Positions 1 to 6,481 of a DNA stretch of 41,603 bases are shown one piece after another (positions within the stretch are counted from its first letter, which is position 1; each line of letters starts with the position of its first letter). The stretch is taken from assembly GCA_016280445.1 (NCBI GenBank), contig JAEEGS010000058.1, positions 1-41,603 on the forward strand. Direction: 5' to 3'. The notes beneath the pieces were generated by a model. That model was not told where the DNA came from. It saw nothing but the letters and a program-made list of their open reading frames with translations, and made no database searches. Source of the DNA: Bacteroidaceae bacterium. Its GTDB lineage: Bacteria; Bacteroidota; Bacteroidia; Bacteroidales; Bacteroidaceae. Position numbers and translations under genes: made by a program.

Positions 1-15
1 ATTTGGTATAAAAGA

Positions 16-53
16 AATCCGCTAAGTACTGATTTTCAGTGACTTAGCGGATT
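16..53 (-). terminator. Rho-independent terminator of the tRNA-Gln gene
   Basis: A perfect 12-bp outer stem (16-27 with 42-53) is extended by an inner 5-bp stem (28-32 with 36-40). On the minus strand it is followed by a T-rich stretch (15 down to about 8). It sits 7 nt beyond the 3' end of tRNA-Gln. Confidence 0.85.
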
Positions 54-59
54 AAACTG

Positions 60-131
60 TTGGGATACCCGGGCTCGAACCAGGAATAACAGGACCAGAA
101 TCTGTTGTGTTGCCAATTACACCATATCCCA
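60..131 (-). tRNA. tRNA-Gln (anticodon CTG)
   Basis: On the minus strand the sequence folds as a cloverleaf: a 7-bp acceptor stem (125-131 with 61-67), a 3-bp D stem, an anticodon loop TTCTGGT with anticodon CTG at 98-96, and a T arm with loop TTCGAGC. The discriminator base is A (position 60), and no CCA is encoded. The last anticodon-stem pair (31-39) is A.C, a mismatch where E. coli tRNA-Gln has A-U. It has its own promoter (182-212) and terminator (16-53), so it is a single-gene transcription unit. Confidence 0.95.
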
Positions 132-181
132 ATTTTCTTTCAGCAATGGTCGAAAGAGTGCCCCTCTTGCGAATTGCGATG

Positions 182-212
182 CAAAGGTAGAGGTTTCTTG
201 GAAACTGACAAA
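182..212 (-). promoter_or_regulatory. Promoter for tRNA-Gln
   Basis: Read on the minus strand, TTTG (212-209) is followed by 19 bp and then TACCTTTG (189-182). This matches the Bacteroidetes consensus TTTG-N19-21-TAnnTTTG. Initiation is expected near 175-178, about 45 nt before the mature tRNA. Confidence 0.8.
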
Positions 213-256
213 GGGTTTTAGTGTTTTTTTTCGCGGAATGGTGTTTTTTCATCTTT

Positions 257-291
257 TTTGGCGTGAAAGCCGATGGAATTGCTTAATTTTG
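257..291 (+). promoter_or_regulatory. Promoter for surE-lpxB
   Basis: TAATTTTG at 284-291 is a full match to the -7 element TAnnTTTG. The nearest TTTG upstream is at 257-260, a spacing of 23 bp, slightly longer than usual. Initiation near 296 leaves a leader of about 17 nt before surE. It lies back to back with the tRNA-Gln promoter. Confidence 0.6.
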
Positions 292-312
292 CAGTCAGAA
301 AAGCAAGAATTC

Positions 313-1089
313 ATGGACAAACTTATATTTATCAGCAATGATGATGGCTATGCTGCTGCCGGCATTCAGCAGTTGGCGGAGATGATGCGAGAGATGGGCG
401 ATGTGTTTGTGGTGGCTCCCGATGGGGGAAGAAGCGGTGCGAGCATGAGCATCAGCAGCCACAGCCCTGTGACGAACATGTTCATCAAGCGGGAAGAGGG
501 TTCGGAGACAAGAGGAAGCCTGACGGTGTGGGCTTGTAGCGGCACACCGAACGACTGCACGAAGATGGCTTTCGAGAAGTTGTTGCCGAGAAAGCCCGAC
601 CTGGTGTTGGGAGGTATCAATCATGGAGACAATTGTGCGGTGAATGCGCACTATTCCGGCACGATGTCCATCGCACTGGAGGGGTGCATCAAGCATGTGC
701 CGTCCATCGCCTTTTCGAGTGGACGGGTAGCGGAGGATGCGGACTTCAGTTACATGAAAGAATATGTGCGACGCATTGTGAAGATGGTGTTGAAGGAGGG
801 ACTTCCTTTGGAGGTGTGCCTGAACGTGAACATACCTGATGTGACGCCCTTGAAAGGACTGAAAATCTGCAAGATGGGCTTGGGTGATTGGCATGAAGAG
901 TGGCAAGAGAGAAGCCATCCGAGAGGAGGAAAGTATTACTGGATTGCTGGGTATTATGCGCCACATGACGCGAATGATGTGGATAGTGACACATGGGCAT
1001 ATGAGCATGGGTATGTGGCTGTGACTCCTTTGCAGTTGGACATGACCTCCTATGAGACCATGAAGAAGTTAGGCGGATTGATGGTTTAG
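313..1089 (+). CDS. surE: 5'/3'-nucleotidase SurE
   Basis: SurE removes phosphate from nucleoside monophosphates, and from short polyphosphate in some species, using a divalent metal. The 258-residue protein opens with the family signature SNDDGY, whose paired Asp residues bind the metal. Further on are SGTPNDC and GINHGDN, whose Ser and Asn complete the metal site, then HYSGTMSIALEG of the substrate pocket. The ATG at 313 is chosen because it places the N-terminal beta strand (MDKLIFISNDDG) correctly and lies just after a good -7 element; upstream in-frame codons have no family homology. Length is typical (250-260). lpxB follows after 19 nt in the same direction, a gene pair common in Bacteroidales, so the two are probably cotranscribed. 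Confidence 0.95.
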   Translation: MDKLIFISNDDGYAAAGIQQLAEMMREMGDVFVVAPDGGRSGASMSISSHSPVTNMFIKREEGSETRGSLTVWACSGTPNDCTKMAFEKLLPRKPDLVLGGINHGDNCAVNAHYSGTMSIALEGCIKHVPSIAFSSGRVAEDADFSYMKEYVRRIVKMVLKEGLPLEVCLNVNIPDVTPLKGLKICKMGLGDWHEEWQERSHPRGGKYYWIAGYYAPHDANDVDSDTWAYEHGYVAVTPLQLDMTSYETMKKLGGLMV

Positions 1090-1108
1090 TGGCATTTAGC
1101 GGGTTTTT

Positions 1109-2230
1109 ATGCGGTACTATTTGATAGCAGGAGAGGCTTCGGGCGATTTACACGCCTCGAACCTGATGGCGGAGCTGAAGCGGCAGGATGAGGGAGCGGA
1201 GTTCCGTTTCTACGGTGGCGAGAAAATGGCTGCCGTGGGTGGCACGTTGGTGAAGCATTATCGCGAACTGGCTTACATGGGCTTCATTCCCGTGTTGGTG
1301 CATCTGCCGCAGATTCTGCGGAATATGCGTCAGTGCAAGGCTGACATTGCTGCATGGAAACCCGATGTGGTGATTCTGGTGGATTATCCCGGGTTCAATC
1401 TGGACATCGCCAAATATGTACACAGTCAGGGCATCTGCAAGGTGTATTACTACATCAGCCCGAAGATTTGGGCATGGAAGGAGTATCGCATCAAGAACAT
1501 CAAACGGGATGTGGATGAGTTGTTCTCCATCTTGCCTTTTGAGGTGCAGTGGTTCAAAGAAAGAGGCTACGAGGTGTGCTATGTGGGCAACCCGTGTGTG
1601 GATGCGGTGGAGAAATGGAAGCAGGAAAGAGCAGAGGACACCCCGACGGAGAAGAAGAATTCCATTGCCATTCTGGCTGGCAGCCGACGACAGGAAATCA
1701 AGGACAACCTGCGGATGATGCTGGAGTGTGCCGCCACTTTTGAGGGATACAAACTGGTCATTGCGGGTGCGCCCAACATGGACGAGGCATACTATCGGAA
1801 GTATATCCCCAAAGGGGTGGATGTGGAGATACGGTTCGGGCAGACTTATCAGGTGCTGAACGATGCTGTGGCTGCATTGGTCACTTCGGGTACCGCCACA
1901 CTGGAGACGGCCATCCTGCGAGTGCCGCAAGTGGTGTGCTATGCCACCCCATTAGGGAAGTTCATCTCTTGGCTGCGAAGCAAGGTGCTGAAGGTGAAAT
2001 ACATCTCGCTGGTCAACCTCATTGTGGACAGAGAGATTGTGCAGGAACTGGTGGCCGACCGCATGACCAAAGAGAACATCGTCAAATACCTGAGCGAACT
2101 GCTGCCTGGCGGTGCTGGCCGAGAGCAGATGCTGAAAGACTACGAGGAGATGAACCGTGTGCTTGGCGAGGCTGGTGCCAGTCAAAAGGCTGCAAGGGAG
2201 ATGGTGAGGAAGTTGAAAGGTGAAAATTGA
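1109..2230 (+). CDS. lpxB: Lipid-A-disaccharide synthase
   Basis: LpxB (glycosyltransferase family 19) joins UDP-2,3-diacylglucosamine to lipid X, forming the beta-1,6 disaccharide of lipid A. It acts at the inner face of the cytoplasmic membrane. The 373 residues begin with the diagnostic AGEASGDLH, followed by VDYPGFN near residue 95 and the strongly conserved SPKIWAWKEYRIK near residue 118. The C-terminal half has the expected nucleotide-sugar fold with GTATLETA. Length matches the family (about 370-390). It lies 19 nt after surE. Its last codons and its stop fall inside a run of heptamer repeats (2212-2260), so the C-terminal LKGEN is partly encoded by repeat units. Lipid A synthesis implies an outer membrane with LPS or LOS. 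Confidence 0.97.
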   Translation: MRYYLIAGEASGDLHASNLMAELKRQDEGAEFRFYGGEKMAAVGGTLVKHYRELAYMGFIPVLVHLPQILRNMRQCKADIAAWKPDVVILVDYPGFNLDIAKYVHSQGICKVYYYISPKIWAWKEYRIKNIKRDVDELFSILPFEVQWFKERGYEVCYVGNPCVDAVEKWKQERAEDTPTEKKNSIAILAGSRRQEIKDNLRMMLECAATFEGYKLVIAGAPNMDEAYYRKYIPKGVDVEIRFGQTYQVLNDAVAALVTSGTATLETAILRVPQVVCYATPLGKFISWLRSKVLKVKYISLVNLIVDREIVQELVADRMTKENIVKYLSELLPGGAGREQMLKDYEEMNRVLGEAGASQKAAREMVRKLKGEN

Positions 2231-2260
2231 AAAATGAAAGGTGAAAATTGAAAGGAGGAA
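2212..2260 (+). repeat. Heptamer repeat array, consensus NNTGAAA
   Basis: Seven consecutive 7-mers start at 2212. Six end in TGAAA (GTTGAAA, GGTGAAA, ATTGAAA, AATGAAA, GGTGAAA, ATTGAAA) and the seventh is GGAGGAA. The second to third units and the fifth to sixth units are identical (GGTGAAA ATTGAAA). The array spans the end and stop codon of lpxB and ends in the Shine-Dalgarno sequence of the next gene. Confidence 0.8.
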
Positions 2261-2265
2261 TTATT

Positions 2266-2517
2266 ATGACATACAAGACCACTTACACGAAAGCAGAAAT
2301 GGACGAACTCATCAACTGGTTCAACACGCATCAGTTGGAAAAGGAGTTAGACCTTGGTAGCGGATTGTACATCAGCGACATAGACGTAACTGTTCCACCA
2401 TTGATTCATGTGGCAAGAACCAAATATGACAACAAGGTGTTCTCTGGACAGATTAACCTCCTGTATAAAATAAAAGATGCGCTGATAGCACAGAACAAAG
2501 TGATAGGCGAGAAATGA
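2266..2517 (+). CDS. Small DUF6965-like protein
   Basis: An 83-residue cytoplasmic protein of unknown function. Its pattern (YTKAEMDELINWF near the start, then a short Leu-rich link, an Asp-Val 'DIDVTVPP' segment and a helix ending LYKIKDAL) resembles the small Bacteroidetes family DUF6965; that assignment is from memory of the family pattern and is tentative. No signal peptide or membrane segment is visible. The ATG at 2266 is chosen because AAAGGAGG (2251-2258) precedes it by 7 nt, an unusually strong Shine-Dalgarno sequence for this lineage. An upstream ATG at 2248 lies inside the heptamer repeats and is unlikely. It lies 35 nt after lpxB and ends 5 nt from the convergent rsmA stop, with no room for a terminator between them. 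Confidence 0.75.
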   Translation: MTYKTTYTKAEMDELINWFNTHQLEKELDLGSGLYISDIDVTVPPLIHVARTKYDNKVFSGQINLLYKIKDALIAQNKVIGEK

Positions 2518-2522
2518 TTCTC

Positions 2523-3311
2523 TTAATGAGAAGCCATCTCCGCCTCTACCCTATTGGTCAAATCCACAAATTCCTGCACGGAGAGTTGTTCGGGACGCTG
2601 TGTGAACAACGGGTCGGCCAACATGGGAGAATCTTTCCCGAGAATCTGCTTCATACCATTGCGCATCATCTTTCTCCGCATTGTGAAGACGGTCTTGACA
2701 ATGCGACGGAACAACTGCTCGTCACATCCCAATGAGGTCTTGCCATTGCGCGTGAGACGAATGACCGCACTCTTCACCTTTGGTGGCGGATTGAACACGT
2801 GTTCGTCAACCGTGAAGAGATATTCGACATCGTACCACGCTTGAATCAACACACTCAACACCCCATAGGTCTTACTGCCGGGAAGCGCAGCCATGCGTTC
2901 TGCCACTTCCTTCTGAATCATGCCTGTGCAGCAGGGTATCAAGTCCTTGTTTTCCACCATCTTAAAGAATATCTGTGAAGAGATGTTGTATGGATAATTG
3001 CCTGTCAGGACAAACGGACGTCCACCAAACACTTCGCGAAGATTCATCTGAAGGAAGTCGCCTTCAATGATATTGTCGCCCAGTTGCGGAAAATGTTCGC
3101 GAAGATAAGGCACAGAATCGAAGTCAATCTCCACCACCTTGAACTCGCGTCCCTTCGGGATGATGTATTGTGTCAGCACTCCCATGCCTGGCCCCACTTC
3201 AAGCACAGGCAGGTCGGGGCATGCGTCCACGGTGTCGGCAATGCGCTGTGCCACATGCAGGTCGGTCAGGAAATGTTGACCGAGGAATTTCTTGGGTTTG
3301 ACAGTGTTCAC
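2523..3311 (-). CDS. rsmA: 16S rRNA (adenine1518/1519-N6)-dimethyltransferase
   Basis: RsmA (KsgA) dimethylates two adjacent adenines in helix 45 of 16S rRNA during small-subunit maturation, using S-adenosylmethionine. The 262 residues begin PKKFLGQHFL, the N-terminal family signature. Motif I follows as VLEVGPGMGVLT, then the acidic ribose contact VEIDFD, then EGDFLQ. The catalytic motif is NYPYNIS, the Bacteroidetes form of NLPYNI. The start is a GTG at 3311: it is the only start that yields the full conserved N terminus, and the codon before it is not an initiator. It is transcribed divergently from the flippase gene, from a promoter at 3442-3473, leaving a leader of about 120 nt. Confidence 0.96.
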   Translation of the reverse strand: MNTVKPKKFLGQHFLTDLHVAQRIADTVDACPDLPVLEVGPGMGVLTQYIIPKGREFKVVEIDFDSVPYLREHFPQLGDNIIEGDFLQMNLREVFGGRPFVLTGNYPYNISSQIFFKMVENKDLIPCCTGMIQKEVAERMAALPGSKTYGVLSVLIQAWYDVEYLFTVDEHVFNPPPKVKSAVIRLTRNGKTSLGCDEQLFRRIVKTVFTMRRKMMRNGMKQILGKDSPMLADPLFTQRPEQLSVQEFVDLTNRVEAEMASH

Positions 3312-3396
3312 GAAGAAAATTGAAGACTACTTTGTTACGTTTAATTTGCAAGACTGGAGAAGATGCACTTTTCCGACAAAAATGAAGGACTTTCTT

Positions 3397-3427
3397 TTTG
3401 TATTGTTTATGCTTTTCCCTATCTTTG
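3397..3427 (+). promoter_or_regulatory. Promoter for the flippase-pepD-merR operon
   Basis: TTTG (3397-3400), 19 bp, TATCTTTG (3420-3427): a textbook match to the Bacteroidetes promoter. The predicted start near 3433 leaves a leader of about 104 nt before the ATG at 3537. It faces the rsmA promoter, and both start points fall within the same few bases. Confidence 0.85.
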
Positions 3428-3441
3428 CATCAAATTCGTTG

Positions 3442-3473
3442 CAAAGATACGACTAAGTGCGTGAAAAGCCAAA
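3442..3473 (-). promoter_or_regulatory. Promoter for rsmA
   Basis: Read on the minus strand, TTTG (3473-3470), 20 bp, TATCTTTG (3449-3442). Together with the opposing -7 box it forms a perfect 10-bp inverted repeat (3420-3429 with 3440-3449). The predicted start is near 3436. Confidence 0.85.
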
Positions 3474-3499
3474 TTTATTTGTGTTTTTCCAAACGAGAG
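3442..3499 (-). repeat. 58-bp promoter-bearing repeat, copy 1
   Basis: This sequence matches 27919-27976 at 48 of 58 positions without gaps. It holds the -7 box, the 20-bp spacer, the -33 TTTG inside the palindrome CAAATTTATTTG, and a flanking A-tract/T-tract inverted repeat. Both copies have the same orientation relative to the downstream gene (rsmA here, clpP at the other copy). Confidence 0.75.
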
Positions 3500-3536
3500 G
3501 CATCTTCGAGCGGAGTTTAACGATACGACTTTTTTG

Positions 3537-4553
3537 ATGAAAAGCAACATTACGCTAAGAAAGACTTTGAACATTGCCTTTCCTTTTGTGCTGGGAGGTG
3601 GCATTTTGTGGTGGATGTACCGCGACACCGACTTCAAGGCAATGAGCGACACGCTTCTTCACAAGATGAACTGGGGCTGGATGCTCTTCTCGCTGGTGTT
3701 TGGAGTGGCGGCACAGGTTTTTCGTGGCGTCAGGTGGAAGCAGACGCTGGAACCTCTTGGCGAGCATCCCAGAATGATGGATTGCATTCATGCGATTTTC
3801 ATCTCTTATGCTTCAAGCCTCATCATACCACGCAGCGGAGAATTGAGCCGATGCGGCATTTTGTCGAAATATGATGGCACTCCATTCATGAAGTCCATCG
3901 GCACCGTCGTGACGGAAAGAGCCATCGACATGCTGCTGCTCATGATGATCACGCTGCTGGTCATCTTCTCACAAGTGGGAGTGTTCACCACCTTCTTCCA
4001 AAACACTGGCACCAATTTCGACGATGTGCTGAACCGCTTCACCACCACTGGATATCTCGTCACCGCCCTCTGCTTTGTCATCACTGTCATTTCGCTGTGG
4101 ATAGCCATGAAACGATTCACTTTCATGGCCAAGGTGAGGGGGATGCTGAACAATATCAAGGAGGGCATCTTGTCGCTGAAAGAGGTGAAGAACAAATGGT
4201 TGTTCACTTTCTACACTTTCGCCATTTGGGCAAGTTACTTCTTCCACTACTGGATAACGTTCCAGTGTTTCGAGTTCACCGAAGGATTTGGATTCACCAT
4301 CGCCATCGTCAGTTTCACGGTGGGAAGCATCTCTGTCATTGTACCCACCCCCAACGGTGCTGGTCCTTGGCACTTTGCGGTGAAGACCATCCTGATTCTT
4401 TATGGTTTGTCAGACCCTGACGCTGTCACGTTTGTACTCATCGTGCATACCATCCAAACTGCCCTGATGCCTCTGCTGGGCATTTTCTCGATGACGGTAT
4501 TGGCATTCAGAAACATACAAGAGACACCCCAAACGTATCATTCATCCAAATAA
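3537..4553 (+). CDS. Flippase-like membrane protein (LPG synthase TM-domain family)
   Basis: A 338-residue polytopic inner-membrane protein of the lysylphosphatidylglycerol-synthase transmembrane / AglD-like family (PF03706). Members lack the catalytic lysyltransferase domain here, and most are thought to move lipid-linked molecules. Visible hydrophobic segments include residues 11-27, 43-60, 120-140 and 165-185, with more in the C-terminal half. The family landmarks are present: FRGVRWK after the second helix, SSLIIPRSGELSRCGIL, and VPTPNGAGPWHF near residue 265. The start is the ATG at 3537; a TTG one codon upstream is less likely. pepD follows after 11 nt. The substrate cannot be read from the sequence. 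Confidence 0.88.
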   Translation: MKSNITLRKTLNIAFPFVLGGGILWWMYRDTDFKAMSDTLLHKMNWGWMLFSLVFGVAAQVFRGVRWKQTLEPLGEHPRMMDCIHAIFISYASSLIIPRSGELSRCGILSKYDGTPFMKSIGTVVTERAIDMLLLMMITLLVIFSQVGVFTTFFQNTGTNFDDVLNRFTTTGYLVTALCFVITVISLWIAMKRFTFMAKVRGMLNNIKEGILSLKEVKNKWLFTFYTFAIWASYFFHYWITFQCFEFTEGFGFTIAIVSFTVGSISVIVPTPNGAGPWHFAVKTILILYGLSDPDAVTFVLIVHTIQTALMPLLGIFSMTVLAFRNIQETPQTYHSSK

Positions 4554-4564
4554 CACAATACATT

Positions 4565-6034
4565 ATGAATCCAATAGAAGAACTTACACCGAAAGGAGTC
4601 TGGAAAAACTTCTACGCTTTGACACAGATTCCACGTCCGTCTGGCCATACGGAGCAAGTTGCCAAATTCTTGGTCGACTTCGCCCAAAAGAATGGTGCTG
4701 AGGCATATATTGACGAGGCTGGCAATGTCGTCATGAAAAAAGGTGCCACGCCTGGCTATGAGGACAGAGAAACCACTGTGCTGCAGGCACACATGGATAT
4801 GGTGCCACAAAAGACGAAGGACTGCAACCACAACTTCGAGACAGACCCGCTGGACGTTTACATCGACGGGGAATGGGTGACAGCGCGTGACACCACACTG
4901 GGTGCCGACGATGGCATGGGTGTAGCGGCTGCCATGTCCATCATCGAGGATGACAGCGTGGAGCATGGCCCACTCGAAGTGCTCATTACCCGCGATGAAG
5001 AGACTGGGATGGATGGTGCTTTCGGTCTCAAGGCAGGAGAACTGACTGGGAAATACCTGCTCAACCTGGACTCCGAGGAGGAGGGAGAAATCACTATCGG
5101 ATGTGCTGGTGGCGTTGACATCATCTGCCAGATGGAGTATCAGGAAATCAATGTGGATGCCAACAACATGCTCTGCTACAACATTAGCATCAAGAATCTG
5201 TTGGGCGGACACTCTGGCCTCGAAATCAACAAGGGACGTGCCAATGCCAACAAACTGATGGCTCGCATATTGTTTGCGGTAGTCAACACACAAATGGCAT
5301 GGTTAGTGAATTGGCATGGTGGCAATATGCGCAACGCCATTCCACGCGAAAGTGATGCGACCGTACTCGTTCCGCAAGCACAAGAGAAGGAGTTCTTGGC
5401 ACTGATTGAGAAGTGCAGAGACACCTTCTGCGAGGAATACAAAGACATTGAAACAAAAACACTCCAGCTGACTGTCACCCCTATCGAAAGCATTCCTTCG
5501 AAAGCGGTGCCAGAAGATATACAGGAGAATCTCATCAACGCCATTCTGGCTGCTCACGACGGCGTATTACGCAACACACCTTCCATGCCCGAACTGGTGG
5601 AGACTTCGTGCAATCTTGCCATCATCAATATTGCTGACGGGAAGGCAGAAGTCATCACGTTGGCGCGTTCATCGCAAGACAGCATGAAGCAGTATCTCTG
5701 CAATCAATACATCGCCTGCTTCTCTATGGCTGGCATGAGCGTGAAACTGGAAGGTGGCTACAGCGGTTGGCAGCCTAACCCGAAAAGCCCGTTGGTGGAA
5801 CTCATGTCAAGCATCTATGAAAAGATGTATGGCAAACGCCCCATTGTCGGTGCATGCCATGCAGGACTGGAGTGCGGCATCATCGGCGTGAACTATCCAG
5901 ACATGGACATGGCCAGTTATGGCCCCACCCTCGTCAGTCCACACACTCCAAACGAGGCTTGCCTCATCCCGACGGTGGAAAGATTCTACAATTTCACCCT
6001 CGAAATATTGAAGAACATTCCTAAAAAACAATAA
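4565..6034 (+). CDS. pepD: Aminoacyl-histidine dipeptidase (peptidase D, M20C)
   Basis: PepD is a cytosolic zinc metallopeptidase that hydrolyses Xaa-His and related dipeptides. The 489-residue length is typical of the family. Metal and catalytic residues are visible: His76 in QAHMDMV, Asp115-Asp116 in GADDGMG, the catalytic Glu pair 145-146 in RDEETGM, and Asp169 in NLDSEEEGEI. A conserved His occurs near the C terminus in ACHAGLECGI. The lid (dimerisation) domain occupies roughly residues 185-390. The ATG at 4565 lies 11 nt after the flippase gene and the stop lies 5 nt before the MerR-type gene, so the three form one operon. Confidence 0.95.
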   Translation: MNPIEELTPKGVWKNFYALTQIPRPSGHTEQVAKFLVDFAQKNGAEAYIDEAGNVVMKKGATPGYEDRETTVLQAHMDMVPQKTKDCNHNFETDPLDVYIDGEWVTARDTTLGADDGMGVAAAMSIIEDDSVEHGPLEVLITRDEETGMDGAFGLKAGELTGKYLLNLDSEEEGEITIGCAGGVDIICQMEYQEINVDANNMLCYNISIKNLLGGHSGLEINKGRANANKLMARILFAVVNTQMAWLVNWHGGNMRNAIPRESDATVLVPQAQEKEFLALIEKCRDTFCEEYKDIETKTLQLTVTPIESIPSKAVPEDIQENLINAILAAHDGVLRNTPSMPELVETSCNLAIINIADGKAEVITLARSSQDSMKQYLCNQYIACFSMAGMSVKLEGGYSGWQPNPKSPLVELMSSIYEKMYGKRPIVGACHAGLECGIIGVNYPDMDMASYGPTLVSPHTPNEACLIPTVERFYNFTLEILKNIPKKQ

Positions 6035-6039
6035 CAACG

Positions 6040-6390
6040 ATGGCACTAAACAAGAACAAAGACCTGAAGATGTTCTACAGCATTGGCGAAGTGGCAAAGA
6101 TGTTCAACGTAACAGAAACCTTGCTTCGCTTCTGGGAGAAAGAGTTTACAAACATCGCCCCACAGAAAGCCGGGCGTGGTATCCGCCAGTACACCAAAGC
6201 CGACATTGAACAAGTCAGATTGGTTTACCATCTGGTAAAAGAGCGGGGCATGACGCTGCAAGGCGCCCGCGACATGATTAAACGTGACAAAGGTGGAGGT
6301 GTCAACCGAAACATTGAGGTCATCGAACGCCTCAAGTGCATCCGTTCCGACTTGCAGGCCATCAACAAAGATTTGAACGGCTTTGTATAA
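6040..6390 (+). CDS. MerR-family transcriptional regulator
   Basis: A 116-residue protein with a MerR-type winged helix-turn-helix at about residues 11-80: FYSIGEVAKMFNV is the recognition motif, then LLRFWEKEF, then RQYTKADIEQV of the wing. The C-terminal helix (about 85-113) would form the antiparallel dimer coiled coil. No effector-binding domain or metal-binding cysteine pair is present, so it belongs to the short MerR proteins whose signal is unknown. It lies 5 nt after pepD and ends the operon at a strong terminator (6417-6462). It probably binds an overlong promoter spacer as other MerR proteins do, but no target is identifiable here. Confidence 0.9.
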   Translation: MALNKNKDLKMFYSIGEVAKMFNVTETLLRFWEKEFTNIAPQKAGRGIRQYTKADIEQVRLVYHLVKERGMTLQGARDMIKRDKGGGVNRNIEVIERLKCIRSDLQAINKDLNGFV

Positions 6391-6416
6391 GAAGCAAACG
6401 ACATTCGAGAAAAACG

Positions 6417-6462
6417 AAAAGGCGGGTCCCTGAAGTTTTCACTTTAGGAACCCGCCTTTTTC
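6417..6462. terminator. Bidirectional terminator between merR-type gene and rel
   Basis: GGCGGGT (6421-6427) pairs with ACCCGCC (6450-6456), with partial pairing further in. A-tracts lie to the left and T-tracts to the right, so it can end both the plus-strand operon and the minus-strand rel transcript. Confidence 0.9.
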
Positions 6463-6481
6463 ATGCTGATTGATGTATCTC

